From positions 1 through 64,000 of the forward strand of contig CAKOHW010000004.1 in the NCBI GenBank assembly GCA_934086185.1: 64,000 nucleotides of DNA. The letters run 5' to 3'. A program made the translations under genes and the position numbers. The DNA comes from an uncultured Bacilli bacterium. Lineage in GTDB: Bacteria; Bacillota_I; Bacilli_A; RF39; UBA660. Below, piece by piece: positions 34,560 to 43,181 of the stretch; position 1 is the stretch's first letter, and each line of letters starts with the position of its first letter. The notes under the pieces were generated by a model. That model searched no databases and was not told the DNA's origin. It worked only from the letters and a program-made list of their open reading frames with translations.

Positions 34560-35273
34560 ATGAAAGTTTTATTTAGTGATTATGATGGAACTATAAAGAC
34601 ATTTGATAAAAGACCTAATATAATAGAAAAATATACTTTCAAAAAGAATTTATTATATATTAGAAAATTTATAGCATCTGGTAATATATTTAATATAACT
34701 ACTGGAAGAAGCCCAGAATCTATTAGAAGAGAAATAGAAAAGTATAGTATATTATATAATTATTTAACTTGTTATGATGGTAAGATAACTTTTGATAATA
34801 AAGGTAAAATACTAAGTAGTAGTTTTATTGATGAAGATATATTAGTTGGTATAAGAAAATTACTTTTAGATAAAGATTTAATTACTAAAGTAGTATCTTA
34901 TAATAAAGATGGTAGAGTAAATAGTTTGGATAATTCAATAGTTTTATATTTATTTTTTAATAATTTTTCTGAAGTTAAAAAGTATATTGATAACATTGTT
35001 AGTGATAAAAAAGATATAGTAGTTGAATATAGTTCGTTTGTAAAAAGAGTTAGTATAACTTCTAAAATCAATAAAGAAACAGCAGCAAATAAACTTATTG
35101 ATTTTAATGATTGGAACTATAGTGATATTTATAGTGTTGGAGATGGAAAGAATGATTTAGAATTATTAACTGCTTATAATGGTTATAAGATGCTATTAAG
35201 TGATCCAAGATTATATTATTATATTGATGATACTACTACAAGTTTACATAAATTGATAAAGAAAATAAATTAG
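34560..35273 (+). CDS. Cof-type HAD phosphatase
   Basis: A 237-residue HAD-superfamily hydrolase of the Cof/YidA-like C2 cap group. Motif I FSDYDGTIK (D7, D9), motif II TTGRS, motif III K in the INKETAANKL segment, motif IV YSVGDGKNDLELL. Such enzymes act on sugar phosphates, flavin or PLP phosphates; the substrate is not decided by sequence. AAGGGGGATATT precedes the ATG. Confidence 0.87.
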   Translation: MKVLFSDYDGTIKTFDKRPNIIEKYTFKKNLLYIRKFIASGNIFNITTGRSPESIRREIEKYSILYNYLTCYDGKITFDNKGKILSSSFIDEDILVGIRKLLLDKDLITKVVSYNKDGRVNSLDNSIVLYLFFNNFSEVKKYIDNIVSDKKDIVVEYSSFVKRVSITSKINKETAANKLIDFNDWNYSDIYSVGDGKNDLELLTAYNGYKMLLSDPRLYYYIDDTTTSLHKLIKKIN

Positions 35274-35319
35274 TTTATTAAACTTTTTTTTTATGATAAA
35301 ATAATATGCAGGTGAGAAT

Positions 35320-37113
35320 ATGAATAACAATATTAGAAATTTTTCGATTATAGCTCATATTGATCATGGTAAAAGTACATTGGCAGATAGGATATTAGAA
35401 TTAACTGGTAGTGTAAGTAAACATGATATGAAAGATCAATTATTAGATTCTATGGATATTGAAAGAGAACGTGGAATAACTATTAAATTAAATGCTGTAG
35501 AATTAAATTATAAATATAATAATGAAAATTATATTTTGCATTTAATAGATACTCCAGGACATGTAGATTTTTCTTATGAAGTGTCTCGTAGTTTGGCAGC
35601 ATGTGATGGAGCATTATTAATTATAGATGCTGCACAAGGTATTGAAGCTCAAACTTTGGCTAATTTATATTTAGCAATTAATAATAATTTAACTATTATT
35701 CCTGTTATTAATAAAATTGATTTACCTAATGCTGATATTGATAAGGTTACTAATGAAATTGTAAATGTATTAGGTTTTGAAAAAGAAGATATTATTTTAT
35801 GTAGTGGAAAGACTGGACAAGGGGTTAAAGAATTATTAGATGCTATTGTTTTAAGAATACCTGCTCCAATAGTAAATAATGAAGATAAAACTAGGGCATT
35901 AATATTTGATTCTTATTTTGATTCCTATAGAGGGGTTATAGTGTCTGTAAAAGTTGATGCTGGAAAAATAAAAGTTAAGGATAGAATAAGATTAATGGCT
36001 ACTGGTGCTACTTATGAAGTTGTTGAATTAGGTGTTAATACACCAAAAGAAAAAAAATTAAATGAATTAACAAGTGGTCAAGTTGGTTGGATTAATGCAT
36101 CAATAAAAAGTATTGATGATGTTCATGTGGGAGATACTATAACATTAGATAATGATCCTGCGGATGAAGCATTACATGGATATAAGCCAATGAAACCAAT
36201 GGTTTATAGTGGTATTTTTCCAATAGAACCTAATAAATTTGAAAGTTTAAGAGAAGCGTTAGAAAAATTAAAATTAAATGATGCTGCATTAACTTATGAA
36301 CCGGTAACAAGTATTGCTTTAGGATTTGGTTTTAGAGTAGGCTTTTTAGGTTTATTACATATGGAAATAATTGAAGAAAGAATAGAAAGAGAATTTGGAA
36401 TAGATATTATTGCAACAAGTCCTAGTGTTTTATATGAAGTTAAGAAAACAAATGGTGAAGAGTTATTAATACATGCTCCTAATGAACTTCCTGATAGAGC
36501 AAATATTGAATATATTAAAGAACCTTATGTAATGGCAAATATTTTTGTACCAAGTGAATATATTGGTCCAATTATGGATTTGTGTAGTGAAAAAAGAGGA
36601 ATTTATAAAAATTTAGAATATATAGATAAAACTAGAGTAAATATTCATTATGAATTACCTTTATCTGAAATAGTTTATGATTTTTTTGATAAATTAAAGA
36701 GTTTTACTAAGGGGTATGCTTCTTTTGATTATGAATTATCTGAATATAAAATTAGTGATTTAGTTAAAATGGATATTTTAATTAATGGTGATGTTGTAGA
36801 TGCCTTAAGTAGTATTGTACATAAAGATGCTGCATATAATAGAGGAAAAGAAACTGTAGAAAATTTAAAAAAAATTATTCCAAGGCAAATGTTTCAAGTG
36901 CCTATACAAGCAAGTATTGGTTCTAAAGTAATAGCACGTGAAAATATAAGTGCTATGAGAAAGAATGTATTAGCAAAATGTTATGGTGGAGATATATCTC
37001 GTAAACGTAAATTACTTGAGAAACAAAAGGAAGGTAAGAAACGTATGAAAATGGTTGGTAATGTTGAAATACCACCTGAAGCATTTTTGTCTGTTTTAAA
37101 AACTAATAAGTAA
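35320..37113 (+). CDS. lepA: Elongation factor 4 (LepA)
   Basis: A 597-residue translational GTPase. G1 is AHIDHGKSTL, the switch region RERGITIK, G3 DTPGHVDF, G4 NKID. Domains II, III and V follow, and the LepA-specific C-terminal domain ends GNVEIPPEAFLSVLK. LepA acts at the ribosome under stress and in 30S biogenesis. AGGTGAGAAT precedes the ATG. The HD-domain gene follows by 11 bases. Confidence 0.97.
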   Translation: MNNNIRNFSIIAHIDHGKSTLADRILELTGSVSKHDMKDQLLDSMDIERERGITIKLNAVELNYKYNNENYILHLIDTPGHVDFSYEVSRSLAACDGALLIIDAAQGIEAQTLANLYLAINNNLTIIPVINKIDLPNADIDKVTNEIVNVLGFEKEDIILCSGKTGQGVKELLDAIVLRIPAPIVNNEDKTRALIFDSYFDSYRGVIVSVKVDAGKIKVKDRIRLMATGATYEVVELGVNTPKEKKLNELTSGQVGWINASIKSIDDVHVGDTITLDNDPADEALHGYKPMKPMVYSGIFPIEPNKFESLREALEKLKLNDAALTYEPVTSIALGFGFRVGFLGLLHMEIIEERIEREFGIDIIATSPSVLYEVKKTNGEELLIHAPNELPDRANIEYIKEPYVMANIFVPSEYIGPIMDLCSEKRGIYKNLEYIDKTRVNIHYELPLSEIVYDFFDKLKSFTKGYASFDYELSEYKISDLVKMDILINGDVVDALSSIVHKDAAYNRGKETVENLKKIIPRQMFQVPIQASIGSKVIARENISAMRKNVLAKCYGGDISRKRKLLEKQKEGKKRMKMVGNVEIPPEAFLSVLKTNK

Positions 37114-37124
37114 GGAAGTGTATA

Positions 37125-37691
37125 ATGAAAAGTGATATTTTTAATGTTGAATTGAGTTATATAAAAGATGATAAGATTAGAGAAAATGCTAAAATAATAT
37201 TAAATCATTTACCTGATTATTTTTATGAAGTGCAAGCTGCTTCTACAGGTAAATATCATCCTAAATATGCATTAGGTGAAAAAGGGTTAGTAAGACATGT
37301 TAAAGCAGCGGTAAATATCGGTTATACTTTGTTTACTATATATAAATTTGATAGTCATACAAAAGATATTATAATATTAAGTTTATTAATTCATGATGGT
37401 TTAAAACATGGTTTTGAATATTCAACTTATAGTAAATTTGAGCATCCTTTATTAATTGGAAAATTATTAAAAAATATAAGAAATGAATTAACTTTAACTG
37501 ATGTTGAAATTACTGATATAACAAATAATGTTGCTAGTCATATGGGTAAATTTAATACTAATAATTATAGTGATATTATTTTACCACTTCCTAAAACTGT
37601 AACTGAAAAATTTGTTCATATGTGTGATTTTTTGGCTAGTAGAAAACAAATACATTTTGAATTTGATTCAAATAATAATATTGTTGAATAA
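37125..37691 (+). CDS. HD-domain phosphohydrolase-like protein
   Basis: A 188-residue protein with an HD-domain pattern: H in GLVRHVKAA (about 58), HD in LLIHDGLKHG (about 90), H in FEHPLLIGK, H in ASHMGKF, and a distal D in HMCDFLASR. These residues would bind one or two metals. HD enzymes of this size cleave nucleotides or cyclic nucleotides; the substrate is unknown. GGAAGTG precedes the ATG and the gene is probably co-transcribed with lepA. Confidence 0.82.
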   Translation: MKSDIFNVELSYIKDDKIRENAKIILNHLPDYFYEVQAASTGKYHPKYALGEKGLVRHVKAAVNIGYTLFTIYKFDSHTKDIIILSLLIHDGLKHGFEYSTYSKFEHPLLIGKLLKNIRNELTLTDVEITDITNNVASHMGKFNTNNYSDIILPLPKTVTEKFVHMCDFLASRKQIHFEFDSNNNIVE

Positions 37692-37762
37692 TATATGAAT
37701 TTAAAGTTTTGTTTATTCTACTCAAAATGCGTAAATTAATGTGTTATATTTAGATTGCAATT

Positions 37763-37791
37763 TTGAATGAGTTTCAAATATTCTATATAAT
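37763..37791 (+). promoter_or_regulatory. Promoter of the type III toxin-antitoxin relic
   Basis: TTGAAT at 37763-37768, 17 bases, TATAAT at 37786-37791. The repeats begin about 10 bases downstream, so they would be the first transcribed sequence. Confidence 0.7.
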
Positions 37792-37801
37792 GTAGTAAAA
37801 A

Positions 37802-37871
37802 AGTGGGTGAAGCCAGCCTTAAGTGGCACTTAATAAAGTGAGTGAAGCCAGCTCTGAATGGCACTTAAAAA
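37802..37871 (+). ncRNA. Two 35-nt tandem repeats, probable ToxI/antiQ-like antitoxin RNA
   Basis: Repeat units start at 37802 and 37837. Each contains AGTGRGTGAAGCCAGC, four or five variable bases, then TGGCACTTA, with a period of 35 nt. They are G+C-richer than the surroundings and GCCA/TGGC can pair within each unit. Type III antitoxins are short tandem RNA repeats of this period, directly behind a promoter and ahead of a ToxN/AbiQ-type endoribonuclease gene. The downstream ORF matches the C-terminal half of that family. No clear terminator separates repeats from toxin here. Confidence 0.65.
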
Positions 37872-38152
37872 ATTTGAAAAATACATTAGATTTAATAAAA
37901 ATATCAAATGGTGATTTAGGAGTAATAAATATAAATAATACGATACCTGTAAAATCAAATGTGTATGAATTATTTGATTTAAATAAAAATCCTGATAATA
38001 AAAATGAGGAAAAGAGAATAAATTTGCTAAAAGAACAATTGAGATGGTTAAATAAACATAGTATTGAAATTAGAAAAACTTCTAAAACTTTATATGATTT
38101 ATATAATAATGATAAATTACCCAAAAATATAATTGATTACGTTGTATTATAA
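37870..38152 (+). pseudogene. Truncated ToxN/AbiQ-like endoribonuclease toxin (C-terminal half)
   Basis: The frame encodes NTLDLIKISNGDLGVININN, then TIPVKSNVYELFDLN and KRINLLKEQLRWLNKHSIEI, ending at TAA 38152. The LGVINxNxxIPV strand followed by a KxxLLxxQLxWLNKHxxxI helix matches the second half of ToxN-family toxins (compare LGLINLKFMIPI and YKQLQFIRAN in ToxN). The N-terminal 60-80 residues of the family, including the first strands, are missing. No ribosome binding site or good start lies between the repeats and the frame; the only long frame would start at GTG 37823 inside repeat 1. It looks like a deletion-inactivated toxin. Confidence 0.65.
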
Positions 38153-38226
38153 ATTATTAGAAGAACTATGTAAAAAATACTAATTTTTAATTGAAATAAA
38201 GTATGATAAAGAAAGGTTACTAATTT

Positions 38227-38397
38227 ATGGATAATAAATATTTAACAATGGAAGAAAAAAAGAAATTAGCTTTGGAAGGAAAAAATGTACCTATTCGTTA
38301 TAATAAATCTAATAAAAATAGTTTTGGAAATGAAAAAGGAATAGTAAAATCTTTAAGATATACTCCTTCAAAAAAAGATCCGAAGTTAAAGATATAA
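38227..38397 (+). CDS. Small hypothetical protein (56 aa)
   Basis: A 56-residue soluble, Lys/Asn-rich protein: MDNKYLTMEEKKKLALEGKN at the start, and YTPSKKDPKLKI at the end. GAAAGG precedes the ATG by ten bases, and a strong terminator follows directly. It sits between the toxin relic and deoD. Unrecognised. Confidence 0.55.
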   Translation: MDNKYLTMEEKKKLALEGKNVPIRYNKSNKNSFGNEKGIVKSLRYTPSKKDPKLKI

Positions 38398-38401
38398 AAT
38401 T

Positions 38402-38434
38402 AAAACATATTTGTGTTATTACAAATATGTTTTT
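38402..38434. terminator. Bidirectional terminator between the small ORF and deoD
   Basis: AAAACATATTTGT pairs perfectly with ACAAATATGTTTT around GTTATT. Confidence 0.88.
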
Positions 38435-39140
38435 AAATACTTTCTAGTGCTAATAATATCATGTCGTTTAAGTTTTTTTCTTTGTCAGTTTCTGATACCA
38501 TATTTTTATCATATATGCTATCTACTATACTAATTAAACATGTTGCATTTTTATTACATATATTTGCTACGTGAAATAGTCCAAATGCTTCCATTTCATT
38601 AGCAAGTATATTTAAATGTTTTGGTATTTTATTTAATATATGGTCTATGTTTGCATAAACTGTAAATACATCTGCTGTAAGAATTGTACCATAATTTAAA
38701 TTAATATTTAATTTTTTTGATGTACTAATTATTTGGTTATTAAGTTGGTCAGAAGAATCTAATACATTAGATGTATCTTTACCCCATACATATGCAAAAC
38801 TTGATGGTGAGTAAGAATTTTTTGCTAATACTAAATCCATAATTTTAATATCTTTATTTAAACTTCCTGCTGTACCTATTCTTATTATATTTTTTACATC
38901 ATAAAATGTATATAGTTCGTATGAATAAATACCAATACTTGGAATACCCATACCGCTACCCATTACTGTAACTCTTTTTCCTTTATAATAACCTGTGTAG
39001 CCTAACATATTTCTAATTTTATTTATTTCTTTTACATCTGTTAAAAAATTTTCTGCTATGTATTTTGCACGTAGAGGGTCTCCTGGCATTAATACATTTT
39101 CTGCAATATCATTTTTTTCAGCTTCTATATGTATTGACAT
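38433..39140 (-). CDS. deoD: Purine nucleoside phosphorylase (DeoD type)
   Basis: A 235-residue hexameric-type PNP that splits purine nucleosides with phosphate. Signatures: VLMPGDPLRAKYIA (phosphate loop), RNMLGYTGYYKGKRVTVMGS, GMGIPS, IRIGTAGSL, and NEMEAFGLFHVA (ribose-binding Glu). Near the C-terminus SIVDSIYDK has the Asp in the place of the catalytic proton donor. The ATG on the minus strand is preceded by AGGATGGTGATTAT. It is transcribed divergently from the M16-like gene at 39234. Confidence 0.93.
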   Translation of the reverse strand: MSIHIEAEKNDIAENVLMPGDPLRAKYIAENFLTDVKEINKIRNMLGYTGYYKGKRVTVMGSGMGIPSIGIYSYELYTFYDVKNIIRIGTAGSLNKDIKIMDLVLAKNSYSPSSFAYVWGKDTSNVLDSSDQLNNQIISTSKKLNINLNYGTILTADVFTVYANIDHILNKIPKHLNILANEMEAFGLFHVANICNKNATCLISIVDSIYDKNMVSETDKEKNLNDMILLALESI

Positions 39141-39233
39141 ATAATCACCATCCTATTTTTATTATAATTTAAATATGTTATAATTTCATTATAATTTTAG
39201 TATCTTTACACATACTATGAAAGAGGTGTAAAT

Positions 39234-40502
39234 ATGATTTATAAAGAATATAAAACAAATACTTATAATATTTATACTGTTAAAACTAATAAGTTTAAGA
39301 CATGTCATATGGAAATAGTATTTAGAAATAATATTAAAAGAAATGAAATAACTAAAAGAAGTTTAATTACTGAGTTGTTAGTAGAAAATTCTTTAGAATT
39401 TAATACTAGAAAAAAAATGATAACTGAATTAGAAAATTTATATAATTCTTATTTTTATGGTGTTACTAATAGAGTAGGTAGTACTGTTTTAACTAGTTTT
39501 TGCTTTGATTTTATTAATCCTAAATTAGTTAATGAAAAGTTAGATAGTTTTATTAAGTTTCCTATAAAATCTATATTATATCCTAATGTTACTAATAATG
39601 AATTTGATGTTACTACTTTTCTTTATGTAAAAGAGAGAGTAAAAAAAGATATTGAATCTATTGTTGAAGATCCTAAAAATTATAGTATAGATAAATTATT
39701 AAATGTTATGTGTGAAGATAGTGCTAGTAGTATAAATATTAATGGGTATTTAAGTGATTTAAATGATATTAATAATAGTAATATATTTGATTATTATAAA
39801 AGTATGTTAATGCATGATTATGTTGATATTTATATAATTGGCGACATTGATATGGATAACGTAGTTGATATTATAAAAAATAATTTTAAATTAAATGTTT
39901 TTAAAAATCATGAAGTAAATTATGAAGTAATTAATAAACAAGTAAAAAAAGAAAGAATTGTTTATAATAGTATTGATTGTTCTCAAGAAAATATATGTAT
40001 TGGACTTAATATACGTGATATTAATAAATTTGAAAAAAATTATGTAAGTAATATTTATAATATGATACTGGGTGGTGGTTCTTTAGATACAAAGTTATAT
40101 GAAAAGTTAAGAAATGAAAATTCACTTTGTTATAATTGTGTAAGTTTGTATCAAAAGTTTGATGGATTATTTTTATTACATACTGCAATAAATAAAGAGA
40201 ATGAAAAACTTGCTATAAATTTAATGAAATCAGCATTAGATGATATGAAGAATGGGAACGTAACTTTAGAAGAAATAGAAAATGCTAAGAAGGCTATCAT
40301 AACTTCTTTAAATATGTCATTTGATAATCCTGGTAGAATAATAGATAATTATTTGTTTAAAAATTTATTTGATTTAGACGATTTAGATATTAGAATTAAA
40401 GAATATAATAAAGTTAGTAAGAGTGATATAGTCAATTTTGCAAAAAAGGTTAGTATTAATACAATATTATGTTTGAAGGATGATGAAAATGGAAAAGATT
40501 AA
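39234..40502 (+). CDS. M16-family peptidase homologue lacking the zinc motif (YmfF-like)
   Basis: A 422-residue M16-fold protein. Where active members have HxxEH it reads RSLITELLVENS, so the zinc motif is absent. The C-terminal half has GGGSLDTKLYEKLRNENSLCY, the R/Y region typical of M16 regulatory subunits. The next gene is an M16 protein with intact HxxEH, as in the ymfF-ymfH pair of Bacilli, so this is probably the non-catalytic partner. GAGGTGTAAAT precedes the ATG. No signal peptide is present. Confidence 0.87.
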   Translation: MIYKEYKTNTYNIYTVKTNKFKTCHMEIVFRNNIKRNEITKRSLITELLVENSLEFNTRKKMITELENLYNSYFYGVTNRVGSTVLTSFCFDFINPKLVNEKLDSFIKFPIKSILYPNVTNNEFDVTTFLYVKERVKKDIESIVEDPKNYSIDKLLNVMCEDSASSININGYLSDLNDINNSNIFDYYKSMLMHDYVDIYIIGDIDMDNVVDIIKNNFKLNVFKNHEVNYEVINKQVKKERIVYNSIDCSQENICIGLNIRDINKFEKNYVSNIYNMILGGGSLDTKLYEKLRNENSLCYNCVSLYQKFDGLFLLHTAINKENEKLAINLMKSALDDMKNGNVTLEEIENAKKAIITSLNMSFDNPGRIIDNYLFKNLFDLDDLDIRIKEYNKVSKSDIVNFAKKVSINTILCLKDDENGKD

Positions 40503-41781
40503 AATTAGTGGAGTAAATGAAGAACTTTATTATCATAAATTAAATAATGGATTAGAATTATTTGTTGTACCTAATACAAATCAAAAAAATTACTATATTA
40601 CTTATAATACTAAGTTTGGTTCTAATGATACTACATTTAAAAGTAATAATGATACTAGTTATATAACTGTACCTAATGGAATTGCACATTATATGGAACA
40701 TTTAATGTTTAATATGGAAGACGGTGATGCTTTTCAATTCTTTTCAAAATTGGGAGCAAGCGTTAATGCTTTTACTACATATGATTTAACTTGTTATGAA
40801 GTATATTCTTCAACATATTTTAAAGAAAATTTAAATTATTTATTAGATTATGTTGGTACGCCATATTTTAATAAAAAGATGATAGATAATGAATTAGGAA
40901 TTATAAGTGAAGAAATAGATATGTATAAGAATAATCCTAATACAGAGCTTACATTTGCTACTTATAGAAATATATTTATAAATGATAATAGAAGATATTT
41001 AATTAGTGGTGAAAAAGAAGATATAAAAAAAATTACTGTAGATGATATTATGAATTGTTATAATACTTTTTATAATCCTAATAATATGTTTGTTGTTATT
41101 ACTGGTAATGTTAATCCATATGAAGCATTAGCAATTATAGAAGAAAATCAAAAAGATAAAAAGTTTAATAATGTATATTTTAATAGAAAAAATATAAATG
41201 AACCTTTAAAAGTAAAAGAGAGTTATTTTGTTAAAGAAATGAATGTAGAAATTAATAAAGTTAGTGTCACTTATAAAATACCTAAGAAAAATTTTAAGAA
41301 ATTAAATTTAAGTGATGAAGAATTATATACGTATATAGAAGTATTATTTGACATTTTATTTGGTAGTAGTAGTGATATTAATGAAAAGTTATTATCTGGT
41401 AAAATTGTACCTAATGGAATAAATGTTAATAAAACATATACTAAAGATCATATTGTAGTTAGTTTAATGACAGATAGTGTGTATACTGAAACTTTGATTA
41501 ATATGATTAGTGAAACTATGAAAAATATTAGTATTAATGAATGTGATTTAGAAAGAAAGATAAAAGTTTTAAAATCTAATTATATATTACATTTTGATAA
41601 TATAGAAAGTGTTAATAATGAAATTCAAGATAGTATAATTAATTTTAATAAATTTATAGATAATAATATGGATATATATGATAGTTTGAATATTAATAAA
41701 ATGAATGAGTTAATAAAATGTTTAAAAGTTAGAAGTGAATCTGTTTTAATTATTAAACCTTATGATAAAAAGAAAAAATAG
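40489..41781 (+). CDS. M16-family zinc peptidase (YmfH-like)
   Basis: A 430-residue M16 metallopeptidase. HYMEH at 67-71 is the inverted zinc motif HxxEH, and NELGIISEEIDMY about 75 residues later carries the third zinc ligand glutamate. It is cytoplasmic, without a signal. It overlaps the YmfF-like gene by 14 bases and both probably form a heterodimer. The ATG at 40489 is preferred over 40480 because GAAGGATGA lies upstream. Its substrate is unknown. Confidence 0.88.
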   Translation: MEKIKISGVNEELYYHKLNNGLELFVVPNTNQKNYYITYNTKFGSNDTTFKSNNDTSYITVPNGIAHYMEHLMFNMEDGDAFQFFSKLGASVNAFTTYDLTCYEVYSSTYFKENLNYLLDYVGTPYFNKKMIDNELGIISEEIDMYKNNPNTELTFATYRNIFINDNRRYLISGEKEDIKKITVDDIMNCYNTFYNPNNMFVVITGNVNPYEALAIIEENQKDKKFNNVYFNRKNINEPLKVKESYFVKEMNVEINKVSVTYKIPKKNFKKLNLSDEELYTYIEVLFDILFGSSSDINEKLLSGKIVPNGINVNKTYTKDHIVVSLMTDSVYTETLINMISETMKNISINECDLERKIKVLKSNYILHFDNIESVNNEIQDSIINFNKFIDNNMDIYDSLNINKMNELIKCLKVRSESVLIIKPYDKKKK

Positions 41782-41794
41782 GGTATTTGTTAGT

Positions 41795-41849
41795 ATAAAA
41801 GATTGTTAGCAAAAATTAAGTTTTGTTAGTGATCTTTTATTTTTTTAGA
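41795..41849 (+). terminator. Terminator after the M16 pair
   Basis: ATAAAAGAT pairs with ATCTTTTAT around a long loop that itself has GCAAAA/TTTTGT complementarity, and a T-run follows. Confidence 0.7.
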
Positions 41850-41913
41850 AAAATTTAAATAAAAAAAAGGAAATGCAAAAAAATTGATAATAATTTATAG
41901 TAGGAGGGTTAAT

Positions 41914-42540
41914 ATGAAAAGTATTTTTAAAGATAAGAAATTTGTAATTATTATCGTTTTAATTATATCTATGTTAGGAGGAATTTTTTATTATGTTAAA
42001 AATGATAATAAAGTTAGTGAAGATGTGGTATTAGTTACTAAAAAAGTTTCTAGTACTAAAGTAAGTAATAAGAAAATGTATGTTGATATTAAAGGTAGTG
42101 TTAAAAATCCAGGTGTATATGAATTTAAGGAAAATGATAGAGTTATTGATGCTATAAATTATGCTGGAGGTTTAAATAAGTATGCCAATACTAGTAATAT
42201 TAATTTAAGTCAAAAATTAAGTAGTGAAATGGTTATTTATGTATTTAGTAATAAAGAAATAGAAGATGGAAGTAAAGTGTCTAGTTGTAGTACTATTTGC
42301 GAAGTAAATGTTATAGAAGTTAATAATTGTGTTGATGAAAATAATAGTAGTGATAAAATTAATATTAATAATGCTACTTTAGAAGAGTTAATGACACTTA
42401 CTGGAATAGGTGAAAGTAAAGCAAAAAATATAATTGCATATAGAGAAAAAGAGAAATTTAAAACTATAGAAGATATAAAAAATATTAGTGGCATAGGAGA
42501 TGTTTTATTTGAAAAAATAAAGGATAGAATTGTTGTATGA
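41914..42540 (+). CDS. comEA: ComEA-like DNA-uptake protein (copy 1)
   Basis: A 208-residue protein with a TM anchor at about 9-27 and an extracellular SLBB domain (DIKGSVKNPGVYEF...AGGLN, about 60-115). A C-terminal helix-hairpin-helix DNA-binding domain (ININNATLEELMTLTGIGESKA, about 147-208) completes it. ComEA binds incoming DNA at the membrane. AGGAGGGTTAAT precedes the ATG. The TGA stop overlaps the ATG of a second comEA-like gene. Confidence 0.92.
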   Translation: MKSIFKDKKFVIIIVLIISMLGGIFYYVKNDNKVSEDVVLVTKKVSSTKVSNKKMYVDIKGSVKNPGVYEFKENDRVIDAINYAGGLNKYANTSNINLSQKLSSEMVIYVFSNKEIEDGSKVSSCSTICEVNVIEVNNCVDENNSSDKININNATLEELMTLTGIGESKAKNIIAYREKEKFKTIEDIKNISGIGDVLFEKIKDRIVV

Positions 42541-43181
42541 AAAGAATAGTTTTATTATTAATGATTGCATCTATCACCAGTAGTAGTAAATTAAAACAAT
42601 ATTGTGATATAAAAGGAAATGTTAATAATCCAGGTGTTTATGAAATAAATAATAGTGATACTATACAAGATATTATTAATTTATCAGGTGGTTTAAAGAA
42701 AAATTCATATACAGATAATATTAATTTAAGTAAAAAAGTCAAAGATGAAATGGTTATATATATTTTTTCTAATTCAGAAATAAGTAAAATAAAAGAATTA
42801 AGTAATTGTGTTTGTGAAGATACATATGTTTATAAAGAATGTGAAGATGATAAAAATTTAGGTAATGAAGAAAATAATTCTAAATTAGAAGAAAATATAA
42901 CCAATACTAATGATGAAATAATAAAAAATAGTACAACTACAAAAATTATTGAAACTACAGAAAAGATAGATATTACTACAAAAATTAAATATCCAATAAA
43001 TATTAATTTGGCAGGTGTAGAAGAATTATTAAATATTAAAGGTTTAGGAGAAAAGAAAGCATCTTCTATAATTAAGTATAGAGAAGAACATGGTAATTAT
43101 GAAAGTATAGAGGATATTAAAAAAGTAGATGGTATAGGTGATAAATTATTTGAAAGTATTAAAGAATTTATTACGGTTTAA
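42537..43181 (+). CDS. ComEA-like protein (copy 2)
   Basis: A 214-residue paralogue of the preceding protein. It starts with a short hydrophobic segment (MKRIVLLLMIASITSSSK) that looks like a cleavable signal rather than a TM anchor. Then come an SLBB domain (DIKGNVNNPGVYEINNSDTI), a long Asn/Glu/Thr-rich linker (about 98-155) and a helix-hairpin-helix domain (NINLAGVEELLNIKGLGEKKA). It overlaps copy 1 by four bases and comEC by about 32-44. It could be a released or differently anchored DNA-binding version. Confidence 0.88.
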   Translation: MKRIVLLLMIASITSSSKLKQYCDIKGNVNNPGVYEINNSDTIQDIINLSGGLKKNSYTDNINLSKKVKDEMVIYIFSNSEISKIKELSNCVCEDTYVYKECEDDKNLGNEENNSKLEENITNTNDEIIKNSTTTKIIETTEKIDITTKIKYPININLAGVEELLNIKGLGEKKASSIIKYREEHGNYESIEDIKKVDGIGDKLFESIKEFITV

